Assembly: GCA_000497125.2 (NCBI GenBank)
Contig: CM035319.1
Span: forward strand, 674,001 to 738,000
Source of the DNA: Spironucleus salmonicida
Lineage: Eukaryota > Fornicata > Diplomonadida > Hexamitidae
DNA length: 64,000 nt
Reading direction: 5' to 3'
Shown: positions 54,944 through 64,000 of the stretch, in pieces
Layout: each line of letters opens with the position of its first letter
How positions within the stretch are numbered: position 1 is the first letter of the stretch
Notes under the pieces: model-generated
What the model saw: only the letters and a program-made list of their open reading frames with translations
Databases searched by the model: none
Told to the model about the DNA's origin: nothing
Made by a program: the position numbers and the translations under genes

Positions 54944-55771
54944 ATGGAAATACACTAAACCCCATTTAAATATTTACGACATGATATCCAATTAGTAAAT
55001 ACTTTAATCAAACGAGGTAATAATTTGTTAAATCATTAAATTAGAGACTTACATATATAGCCATCCCCAATAAAATAGCGAATAGATGATATATTAGATA
55101 TTACTATGTTGGCTAGATCTAAATCTTCAAATTATGGCTAAGATTTAGATGATCAAACGAATAATATTATAAAATAAACAAAATAAAATTTAAAATACTA
55201 GTAGAACTTAGACTAATGTATAAATATCATGCATTAATCATAGAGGAAATCTTATGAAGCCGAAAAGAAATCTGTCCAAAAGTCTATCTTACAAAAAGAC
55301 CTTAAATAAGATTAACCTATATTATTTAATAAACTTAGTGCTATCTTATGTCCCTAAGATTTTTAAATTTTATTATCAAATTATTTAGAAACTGGACAGA
55401 TTTCCGCTGATAGTCTAAATTTATTTTTTTAAAAATAGGGAATTCAACGCAGCGTAGATGATTATTTGAATATTTCTGACGTACCAAAAAAGCGCTCTAA
55501 GTCAAATACAAAATAGTAAAGCTATACCTATCAATTACCTTGTGATCCTACCCTTTCAGACGCGCATAAAGTTTTCGGAGTTCCACTGCGGATAACAAGA
55601 AGAGCTAAGTCTAAACAATCAATTTACGCATAAAAATACGTCGAAACTCACAAAAGTCCATAAAATTTAGATCAGGGAATTCAGTTTAGGATGTTTTCTA
55701 AAGCAAAAATGGTAGCTTACACCGCAGAACTAGACCACTACTTACTGCAATAAATAGCCAAATCAAAGTGA
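54944..55771 (+). CDS. 275-residue hypothetical protein
   Basis: Start TGAAAATGG, stop TGA, about 30 TAR codons. Mostly hydrophilic and helical (FKYLRHDIQLVNTLIKRGNN, YEAEKKSVQKSILQKDLKQD), with a short folded part (LSAILCPQDFQILLSNYLE) and a basic C-terminal third. Convergent with the phosphatase gene at 12 nt. Family unknown. Confidence 0.6.
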
Positions 55772-55783
55772 AATTCAATATGC

Positions 55784-56689
55784 TCACAAAAAGTATTCAA
55801 CCACCTCTCTTGCAGTCTCGACCCTCTCTCTATTTTCGCTGTACTACACGAGCTCGTAGTCGCCACCTTCTAGCACGATCATGACTGCGCCCTGATTTCC
55901 GCTTCTGTAGCAGTAGTTAGGCGCACCAAAAATGGTGATAAGCTGCTTGCCGTGGCTCCACGCGTATCCGTCCATGGCCATTTGGTGTCCCCGGGCGACC
56001 AAGCTCATGCCGTTATCCTTCAGAAACTTCCTGGTAACGTCCTCCCCGAAGCCGCAGCCACAGCCGCGCATGGACGGCTAGAAGCCGAACCCCGAAATCG
56101 GGTCGGACCACACTGCGTCTGACAGCGCTCCCGACGGTGGAATCTCTTCCTTTCTGTTCAAAATGCTCAAATCCGAAACCGTCTCGAAGTGGGGCGAAAG
56201 GCCCGCGTGGATGCAGAAAATCTTGTTGTTCAGCACGCACGCAATTGGGATTTGGTCGAAAACCTCCACCAGGGCCGCCCAGGGCGCCGCTGAGCCGTAC
56301 TTGCGCAGAATCTCGTCGTAAAAGCCGTACACTTGCGTCACCTGCCGCGTCTCGTGGTTTCCCCGCAAAAGCGTAACGCGTCGAGGGTGCTTGATGAAGA
56401 GCAGCAAGGCCAGGCACAGCGTCTCCGTAGAGTAGTAGCCCCTGTCGACAAAATCGCCAAGGAACACGTAGTTCGTGTAGGGTGGAAAACCTGATATCTT
56501 AAATATCTCAATCAGGTCGTGAAACTGGCCGTGCATATCGCCTACAATCGTTGCCGGGGCTGGCACGTTGACAACGTTCGGCAGGGCAGAAAGCATCATT
56601 TTCGCTAAAGATGCTAATGCCAGAATCTCCTAATGTGTGGGTGTGATTCCTTGGTAGGTTCTGGCTAAGCATTCGTCTAAATTGAACAT
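55784..56689 (-). CDS. PP2A-type serine/threonine protein phosphatase catalytic subunit
   Basis: 301 residues from the ATG at 56689 to TGA, the normal length for PP2A/PP4/PP6 subunits. Metal and phosphate site motifs are present: GDMHGQFHDL, GDFVDRGYYS, LRGNHETRQ, AGLSPHF and FGAPNYCYRSGN. The C-terminus ends EVVEYFL, as the PP2A subfamily ends in YFL, a tail that can be methylated. The family's SPRGAG loop is replaced by SGFGFQPSMRGCGCGFG, with Gln from TAG. Regulates phosphorylation in the cytoplasm or nucleus. An outgroup PP2A-like paralogue is more likely than the main PP2A because of this loop. Confidence 0.93.
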
Positions 56690-56867
56690 TTGTATAACTT
56701 TCGAAATGACGATTACTGATTATTATATATTGTTTTAAGTATGATACTAAACAAAAAAATTCGGTATTAATTATATAAGATACAAAATATTAATATTGAT
56801 TTGTAAATCAAAACATAGAATAAGATTATTATACATTTTATAATTAAATCTATTCGTTTCATTCATT

Positions 56868-58256
56868 ATGGAAACATATCAATCCCTTCATGCCATGAAA
56901 AAACGCATCTCTGCAATGTGTGATTTCATGAACGATGCAATTGTACCTCTACAGCTGGCTGCAACTAAACTTAATTCGATTAATCCTCCATAAGGTAAGT
57001 TTACAACTATGCATACTACAACTATTTAGGCTTTATTGACTAATATAGATTAGATAAAGCAACAAATTGCGTCTATATTGTCAAGTCGTAGAGATCTTGC
57101 AGATAGTGCCAAAAAGACCGATGATGAGTTTGAGAAAATTCAGAAATAAATTGATATTCTTTCAAAGAAACTTAATTCAAAGAAGGGTAATGAAGTATAA
57201 GCTTAAATTACACAGTTATAGACACAATAATAAAAAATTGGGGAAATACTGAATATTGCATTATAAGAAATGGAATAAGTTGAATCCTAATTGGATGTTA
57301 CTGTCACTACTTTCTATTCCTTATTTACATTAAATATACCTTAATAAATTATTCCATAAAAATTTGGTGTGCCTTAAAATTTAGTATAAAATAATGCTAG
57401 AGGTGTTGAGTAATAGCAGTAACCTAATTATCCAAAACCACCTCCAAAATAATTCAACCCGTTAGATGATGATCTTCTAGGATTTTAACCTTAAAGAAAA
57501 GTTGAATAAGTCCCCTTTGATGTTACAAAATTTGTAACAACTGATCCATCTAAGTTTTAGAATTAGCCTGGAAAGCCAGTTATCCCACCTACTCAAAATT
57601 TTGCTAGTATAGTTCCTAATAGACCAAATGCAGTCCCACCGCCAGTTCCTATTTAATTTAAACCTGTAAATCCACCTACAACATAAAAGGTAACGGCACC
57701 ATAAGATGGTAAGCCTAAAGTAACATTTAATAAACCAAAAATTATATCTCCTACTGATATGGCAGCTGAAGAGGCTAGAAAATATCAAGAAGATCTATTA
57801 AAGTAATAATAAGAAATAGAAAGATAACAACAAAAAATGGATGATGGCATTTCTGGAAATTACTATTAAGAAGAAATTGAAGCGCCTAGACTTTTAGTAC
57901 CCGTAGAAGTTGAACCGATTGCTTAAGAGTCTTATCCAGAGCCTGTTATTGAATCTGCGTATGATCCTTATGCAACTGTAGATTAATAAGAGCCGCTGCA
58001 AGAATAACAAGTGTAACAGGTTTATTAAGACGTACAGCAAACTTATGAGTAACCATAACAACCATATGAGGAACCTTAGCAAGCGTATGATCCTTATGCG
58101 TAATAATATGAATAGTAGCAGCAATATGATTAAAATGGATACCCATACTAGGCATATGATTAGCAAAATTAACAGTATGATTAGAATTAGTAGTAATATG
58201 ACTAAAATCAGAATTATAATCAAGGAAGTTATGATCCTTATGCTAATTAATGGTGA
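56868..58256 (+). CDS. 462-residue coiled-coil protein with Gln/Tyr/Pro-rich prion-like tail
   Basis: ATG at 56868, stop TGA, over 60 TAR codons. N-terminal 130 residues are coiled coil (KTDDEFEKIQKQIDILSKKL, ITQLQTQQQKIGEILNIALQ). The middle has an acidic dileucine-type NPLDDDLLGF and many PP turns. The last 110 residues are Gln/Tyr/Asn-rich with three copies of YDPYA and ends GSYDPYANQW. Such tails are typical of proteins that assemble condensates or bind trafficking adaptors. In the standard code this gene would have a stop every few codons. Family unknown. Confidence 0.7.
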
Positions 58257-58329
58257 AAGACTTTTTAATTTTATTTTGATTCTTAATATATAATATAATA
58301 TATTGAATATAATTTTTACCGCTTCAATT

Positions 58330-59469
58330 ATGCTTCAGTTTCCTCGAATTGAAATACTTAGAGCAGAGTTGCAGCTATTATAACCATAGTAACTGGAAAA
58401 GAATACAATTATAAACATCTAAACCGAAGCAAAACGTCTTTATAAGCTGATTCCGTATATAGTTATAAATAATACAAAACTATCTTCTGTGTGCGAATAT
58501 AAAGAGCTTAAATCTGCATTTAATAACTCTTGTAATGAGAAACATCTTTTTAGAAACTTTTGTCAGCTTAATTACAATTCAGACTTCCATTTCTTTTTGA
58601 TTTAATTTATAGTAGATAATTATTAATATAATAATGAGATCATTGCATTATAAACCGTTGAGTAATTCTAAACCCATTTTATAGTAAAATAATAAAACTA
58701 AGTCAATAGAAAATTATCATTTTGTGTTATTATGGTATTCGCTGAGATTTTGGATATAAAAATTTATGATGAAAATGCATTATTAACAGGTAATTTTCAA
58801 CCTCTAAATCTTTAAATCCCTGAAGTTATTTCAGTTCCCCCACGCTAAGAACCATAAATTTTATAACAACAGTCTTTTTCATCCGGTTAACCTATATCGT
58901 AAAACAATCTTTGTGATGATTGCTGTTAAAATTGTTCCCTACTTAACGCTGAAATTTTAAATCTGAAGTTAGTTCAAAATGAGCTAAGAAATAGACTCTA
59001 AGGAGAAATTAATTCACTCAAAAACATAATTAGTATTAATTAGCTTAAAGGTACGTAAGCATAAAATGCAGAAAAGGCAGAAGCCTAACCTCGTTCACCA
59101 TTACCTTAGAATACTGGAAATGAGAAAATGAAGCAAAAAGTTATTGAATTTCAGAGCGAAATCTACAGTTTAAAAGCTGAGCTTGAACTACATAAAAACT
59201 AACTTTCTGAATCTAACTAAAAATTATAGGAATAATCATAAAAATATACAATTATTGAAAGGGAAAAGGCTATTTTGGATACATAATTTTAGTAGTTTAA
59301 AACTCGAACAACTGATTAAGTCCTTAAACTCGAAGGTCTCGTCAATCGATAAAATTCTTCCTTAGATGCTCTGAAATCTAAGCCAAGAGCTGGATAGATC
59401 AGTGAAGTTGCATAATATATAATCAATGATTTAGAGGATTAGTTGATTACATTGAAGTGTGGAAAATGA
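58330..59469 (+). CDS. 379-residue coiled-coil protein with CDDCCQNC motif
   Basis: ATG at 58330, stop TGA, about 50 TAR codons. N-terminal 150 residues folded and helical (PRIEILRAELQLL, KHLFRNFCQLNYNSDFHFF). A Gln/Pro linker leads to LCDDCCQNCSLL, then a long coiled coil (LKLVQNELRNRLQGEINSLK, IEFQSEIYSLKAELELHKNQ). The C-terminus has VAQYIINDLEDQLITLKCGK. Directly downstream of the Gln/Tyr-rich gene on the same strand. Family unknown. Confidence 0.65.
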
Positions 59470-59477
59470 ATGAAGAC

Positions 59478-59918
59478 ATGAATTTTACATAAATACATTA
59501 TTTTTACGAAGAGTTATGTTAAGATGGTTTTAACCTAACTGAAAATATAATAAAATCATTTAAAAGTCATATGGTCCAAAAATTAGACTTTAAACAAATT
59601 AAGATTTCACGGAAGCATTTATAATAAAAATAATTTAGTATTTACTGTATTATATAAAGTTAAAAATAAACAAGAAATTATAACTGCATAATATATGTAT
59701 AAAACACTTTAACCTTAGTGGCTGTGAACTCTAGTAAATTTTTCAATATTTTTACTAATTAATATTTTGTTCCTATAGCATTTTAAGAAATTCTTTATAA
59801 CAAGTGTGTACAATAAAATTATATATAAATCCTTATAATTAGTTCATTAATATACAAACTATAAATAGAGTAAACTTTCCTATTAAATCTTTATGCAAAG
59901 ATTATATAAAGTAAGTGA
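59478..59918 (+). CDS. 146-residue hypothetical protein
   Basis: ATG 8 nt after the preceding stop, ending in TGA. The first 70 residues are gene-like (NFTQIHYFYEELCQDGFNLT, QKLDFKQIKISRKHLQQKQF). The second half is AT-driven and hydrophobic, so the functional end is uncertain. Confidence 0.4.
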
Positions 59919-60075
59919 ATAAAGACATACAGGTTTAATATACAATTTTATTATTTTCATTCAAAAAATTTATTATGAAGCTCACTATATATAGTAAATA
60001 TATGAAAATATTACGTTATTTGTAGAATAATCTTGTTAGTTTTGCAATATTTTATCGTAAGAAGTAAATTTAAAA

Positions 60076-60468
60076 ATGGGCATATAGGTATCTAAACTAG
60101 AAAATAACGTAGTAAATCAGCTGAGATAATAGTAGCCCCTATTAACTTATGATATTTCCAGCCTATAACCCAATATAGAGAATTAGTAGCCATAATTTTC
60201 TTTTATTCGCCAACCTATATATAATAATAGTACATCTTTCTAAAATCAAAGTGAAAGTAAGCTACCTAATGGGTTTAAGCTAATTAGTCCTCGTAACAAG
60301 TAATGGTTACTGAATAATAACAGTGCTGGTTCAGAAAAAGTGTCTTACTATACTTTCATCGAAACCGAGACAGAAGCTCGAAATTAGGAATTATATTAAA
60401 GTGCGGATAGACTCAGCCGGATATTAACATTAATATGCGATAATAACAATGGCTAGATTATTTAATGA
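60076..60468 (+). CDS. 130-residue protein of the MG-x-x-x-(R/K)LE family, putative N-myristoylated
   Basis: Start TTAAAAATGG, stop TGA, about 20 TAR codons. MGIQVSKLENNVVNQL carries Gly2 and Ser6, the N-myristoylation pattern, and matches the two other members of the family here. The body is Gln/Ser/Asn-rich and likely disordered (LPNGFKLISPRNKQWLLNNN, FIETETEARNQELYQSADR). The function is unknown; lipid anchoring is an inference from the motif. Confidence 0.65.
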
Positions 60469-60575
60469 TTTTTTATTCTAGCCTTCTAACATGAGATATA
60501 TATTATGAGAAAATTATATATAAAATAAAATCCATCTAATATCTACAGTATTAAAAAAATACTACGAAAACAAAA

Positions 60576-61391
60576 ATGAGAGCGTATAAATTCTGCTGGA
60601 AATCACCTGCTATTTACATTCCAACTATCGTGACAATAGTAATAGCTTTACTTATGTTACTGTTTGCATCTGCTCTCACCGAAATAGATTATTAACTGGC
60701 CCTCATGATAAAAGCATAGAGCATCGAAGCAACTGGTATATTCCACTTTATGAACGTCTATTTCTACCTTATGGCCGTTTTTCCGCTTATTTTGCTTACT
60801 GGACTCGCTATTTTCATTGTATTTTTCAAAATGCCGAAGTAGATAAAATGGGCCTTTGTCACCCAACAAGCAGTTTCTTTTATGGCATATGTTGGAGTTT
60901 CGTTTATTATCATGCAATCGTTAAAAGCTACTATAAACCGTCCCAGACCATATTAGGTTTAAATATTCTCGAACACCACATCGCACACGTGCTTCGTCGA
61001 TTTCCTGCCCTTTGGGCACTACAATAGCAACAAAACGAGTGGCTGCGACTTCAAAATGCACTCCTGCCCTTCAGGACACACTTTTACGACCACTGTATTT
61101 TTGAGCAGTAATCTGCTCATCTTGAGGTCTTCTTATAGGGAGCTGCTACGTTTCCGGCAATTCGAGAAAGCGATAAAAATCATATTTCCGGTGCTCACCG
61201 TTTTTGCTGTGCTGCTCCTCGTGCTAATTCCGGTCGTCATGATCGCCAGGATCCAGGCGTCAGCGCACTTCTTTTCCGACGTTTCCTTAGGGTTCGTGCT
61301 CACTTTTGCGCTGGGCGGCGTCTGGGACGTTCTGGAGGTTCAGTATGATAGGGAGGCGGAGGGTAACGCGGTAAATTCGATAACGTTCTGA
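60576..61391 (+). CDS. PAP2 (lipid phosphate phosphatase) family protein
   Basis: 271 residues, start CAAAAATG, stop TGA. Six membrane segments and the three catalytic motifs of the family: KATINRPRP (KxxxxxxRP), CPSGHT (PSGH) and ARIQASAHFFSD (SRxxxxxHxxxD, first Ser replaced by Ala). A loop with four cysteines lies between the first two motifs. Dephosphorylates lipid phosphates such as phosphatidic acid at membranes. The 5' half is AT-rich with TAR codons, the 3' half GC-rich without them. Confidence 0.9.
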
Positions 61392-62496
61392 CTGAGATAC
61401 TAAATTTAATTTTTTTTGGAAGGTTTGAAGTTTTAAAAATATATAATAATAATATTAATTTTAAATTTGGGAAGGGTAAAAATATAAATTTGATAATAAT
61501 ATATAATAATTATGTTTGGATAGGGTTATTAGTGATCGAGGAAGGGAAAGCTATTAGATAATAAAGCACAGGTAGAGTGGTTTATCATAGAGGTTTGAAT
61601 GATTTTTTATGCAGTTAAACACGCAATTTCAGTAAAGTTAAGATGCCTTGCGTCAATGTAGGGGGGCTCTAACTATTAAAGGAAAGACGCAGCAAATTAC
61701 TAGTGTAGTATATTCTAAATATACCTAGTGGATTAGTTGATCGTGTGTTTGTGCATTAATCATCCCAAATGCGCCACTACTCAAATGCCGTCGCGAGGCC
61801 CTAGGATGGAGTGGTCATCCCCGTATCTGTGCAGGAATACCCGCAGCCATAAACGCTCTAACTTAGGAGAGAATGCCAGTTGTGTTGGGCCGCACTCCCA
61901 CGAATGCGTTTCTGCCTATAAATTTCGTGACTTTGAGCCGGCTAGGTGCGCTGGACTGAGGGTGCACCGGTGTAATTAGTAGTGCGTATGGGTATTGCGA
62001 CTTTTTGGATCCTCACCCTTACTGCTCCTTTTTACGGTCCAGGGTCAGCTTGCATTACCCATACATGGCGCTGCTAGGAAAGGAAATTCCAGCAGGTGTG
62101 GTGCATTTGGACAGGCTCTTGCAAGCTCTGGACCTGGCCCACGTACTTCGGAGAAATTGCACATTACGGAGGCTTGGCGAGTCTTGCTCAGGACATTGTA
62201 TCCTGGACACCCCAGAATGCTGCCAAGGTCAGCGTGTATGCAATCTGCAGCATGGAGGCAGATGCAAGAGTACTGCCTGCAATGGAGCTACTGGCCTTAC
62301 TGTGGTAGATGGCCATGCGCAGGTATCCCATGCCCTCCAGGACCACCAACGTAGCCTCATGTTAGCGCCCATTCCCAATATCCTGCCGCAGCGCATCCGT
62401 AGATCGGCCTTTGCACTTCTCTCAACAAATAGTTGCAAGTCAGGAATTCGCATCCACCCCACTCATCTCTATAGGCGTCCACAGTGATAACTTCGC
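61392..62496. other. Long stretch without a clear gene; GC-rich part looks degenerate
   Basis: 61392-61730 is AT-rich. 61730-62496 is GC-rich with open frames on both strands. The best fragment is on the minus strand near 62180-62420 (HEATLVVLEGMGYLRMAIYH, MLQIAYTLTLAAFWGVQDTM), bounded by TGA on both sides and lacking a good start. It may be a decayed membrane-protein gene. Confidence 0.4.
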
Positions 62497-63063
62497 TCAG
62501 ACCCCGACCAGCTGCCTGGCACTGGTGACCTCGCTAGCGGCCCGGACCGTGCCCTCCTACTCCACGAGCAGCACGCCCCCGACGACGTCCACCACGGTCC
62601 CGATCGTGAAGGCGCGGCCCAGCATCCCGCAGAGCGCGCGGTACTCTCCGTCGCGGACGCCCAGGGCCTCCCGGTACACGCGCTCGGCCAGGTCCCGGGG
62701 GCCGGCGTCCCAGCGGGCGGTCGCAAAGTCGGGGACGGGGACCAGGTTGACCCCCAGCCCGACGTAGCCCACGCCGCCCGCCTGGTGCTCCAGGACGCCG
62801 CCGCACTTCCCGCCTGGCAGGAGCAGGTCGTTGGGCCACTTGAGTGCGGCGCCCAGCAGCCGGGCCGCGGCGACCGCGACGTGCGTGAGGTCGAAGCGCC
62901 GCGTGACGAAGGTGCAGTGCAGGCTGCCGGGGGTGGACTGCCAGGGCCCGGTGCGGCCGACGCCGGCGGTTTGCCGGAGGGCCAGCACGACGGTCTCGGG
63001 CGGGTGGGCAAGCGCCTCGTCCATGGTGGAGGCGAGCTCCGCGAAGACGCGCAGGCGGGGCAT
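62497..63063 (-). CDS. Biotin-protein ligase, compact BirA-like catalytic plus C-terminal domain
   Basis: 188 residues, ATG at 63063, stop TGA; one TAG near the C-terminus. Shows the ligase core: FAELASTMDEA, ALRQTAGVGRTGPWQSTPGS (family GRGRxGRxW), LKWPNDLLL, KCGGVLEH and YVGLGVNL (family VGIGINV). A C-terminal SH3-like part follows (GRAFTIGTVVDVVGGVLLVE). There is no DNA-binding domain. It attaches biotin to carboxylases via biotinyl-AMP. Very GC-rich. Divergent from the ribosomal gene with 93 nt between starts. The substrate is unknown from this window. Confidence 0.9.
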
Positions 63064-63156
63064 TCTGGGCGTAGCGCGTAGGGCCGGGTGGGGTTATTAT
63101 GTGGCGAATTGCATATAATATCCGAATGGGATTTCATTTTTCACCTCCCCTGCACC

Positions 63157-63672
63157 ATGAACCAGTACGAAATCTGCGGCAGACAGCTCAAGAACGCCCC
63201 CGTTGACGCCCCCGTCTTCAAGATGACCATCTTCGCCACCAACGACATCATCGCCGAGTCCCGCTTCTGGTACTTCCTCAACTCCCTCCAGCGCATCAAG
63301 AAGTCCAACGGCCAGCTCGTCTCCATCAAGAAGGTCACCGAGGACGACTCCACCGTCCGCACCTACGGCATCACCATCCGTTACCGCACCCAGGTCGGTC
63401 ACCAGAACCAGTACCGCGAAATCCGCGAGACCACCGCCGCCCGCGCCATGGAGAAGCTCTTCTCCGTCATGGCCGGCCAGTACCACATCCGCTATCAGGA
63501 CGTGCAGATCATCAAGTTCGACATCGTCAAGAACGAAGACGTTCGCAGACCCATCGTCATGGACGTCATCCCCGGCGACCACAACGGCAACAAGGTAGAG
63601 TTCCCCCACTACTTCCCCGTTTCCACCTGCGTTCGCGCTTCCCGCAAGGCTATCTTTGTCGCCAAGCACTGA
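63157..63672 (+). CDS. RPL18A: 60S ribosomal protein eL20 (L18a)
   Basis: 171 residues, start in CACCTCCCCTGCACCATG, stop TGA. Clear eL20 sequence: YEICGRQLKNAPVDAPVFKM, SRFWYFLNSLQRIKKSNGQL, TYGITIRYRTQVGHQNQYRE and MAGQYHIRYQDVQIIKFDIV. Full length, no intron. It contains no TAA or TAG codons and strong C-ending codon bias, as expected for a highly expressed gene. Part of the large ribosomal subunit. Confidence 0.97.
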   Translation: MNQYEICGRQLKNAPVDAPVFKMTIFATNDIIAESRFWYFLNSLQRIKKSNGQLVSIKKVTEDDSTVRTYGITIRYRTQVGHQNQYREIRETTAARAMEKLFSVMAGQYHIRYQDVQIIKFDIVKNEDVRRPIVMDVIPGDHNGNKVEFPHYFPVSTCVRASRKAIFVAKH

Positions 63673-64000
63673 TTAAATTATCTCACTTCTCCGTATATAT
63701 CGTATCACACTTGTTCACGCACAACTCTGATTCCACAAACTTCCCAAACATTCGACTCCTAGTGAGGGACACCATCCATTCGGCATATCTTATCCAGCAC
63801 CTCACCCTGCCGAATTGCATGAGGAATTTCTAGTAAAATGCATTATCCAATATTTGTTCTAATACAAATTTTATTTTCGTTATATAAACTTATAGAAATC
63901 GGTCTACCGTCAAACTATTATTGAAATTTTGGCCAAAGTTCGACTGAATTTTCTATTTTATAACACCAAACTCTACCATTTAGCTCAGCTAGTATAACCA
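63673..64000. other. Downstream region of eL20, no gene seen
   Basis: Mixed composition, AT-rich toward the end. No ATG-led frame of gene-like composition; the right edge may hold the start of another gene. Confidence 0.4.

Noticed and set aside
61988-63120. Very long plus-strand open frame from an ATG at 61988
   Set aside because: Runs antisense through the biotin ligase; open only because TGA is rare in GC-rich DNA.
63965-64000. tRNA-like string TTAGCTCAGCTAGTATA at the right edge
   Set aside because: Resembles the 5' half of a D-arm only; the pairing strand is absent and no T-arm is in the window.

Overview
The window reads as nuclear DNA of a protist that uses TAA and TAG for glutamine and TGA as its only stop. 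Read this way, many conserved proteins become uninterrupted frames ending in TGA: an ABCG half-transporter, a choline-transporter-like protein, a MATE transporter, a [2Fe-2S] ferredoxin, a PP2A-type phosphatase, a PAP2 phosphatase, a RCHY1-like E3 ligase and a flavoprotein reductase. Single Myb/SANT proteins, absence of visible introns, very short gaps between genes and starts of the form AAAATG suggest a hexamitid diplomonad (Hexamita, Spironucleus or Trepomonas type). A ciliate or oxymonad also uses this code and cannot be excluded from sequence alone. The organism is inferred, not proven.

Layout: 1-6.3 kb carries a WD40 gene cut by the window edge, a Myb protein, small genes, a RCHY1-like E3 ligase and a PX protein. 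From 6.3 to 43.6 kb lie three successive large inverted repeats with nearly identical arms. IR1 (arms of about 3.07 kb) carries an ABCG transporter and small proteins; its 6.3-kb spacer holds a choline-transporter-like gene and a beta-propeller-like gene. IR2 (4.42-kb arms) carries a ferredoxin, an MFS-like protein and a set of very small proteins; its 2-kb spacer is AT-rich and almost empty. IR3 (1.9-kb arms) carries an LSm-like protein, a Cys-rich membrane protein and two small genes; its 3.8-kb spacer is almost filled by one 1211-residue gene. Between IR2 and IR3 lie a second Myb gene and a 745-residue helical protein. From 44 to 64 kb the DNA is single copy and gene-dense: MATE transporter, FAD/NADPH reductase, coiled-coil proteins, an LRR protein, three members of a putative N-myristoylated family, PP2A-like phosphatase, a Gln/Tyr/Pro-rich protein, PAP2 phosphatase, biotin-protein ligase and ribosomal protein eL20.

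Base composition is patchy. GC-rich blocks, mainly the repeat arms, sit in AT-rich DNA, and the change can occur inside one gene. GC-rich or presumably highly expressed genes use CAA/CAG, while AT-rich genes use TAA/TAG heavily. Because only TGA stops translation, open length alone is weak evidence; starts, tight gene spacing and protein character were used to choose genes. No virus-like element, transposase, rRNA, tRNA or CRISPR array was recognised.
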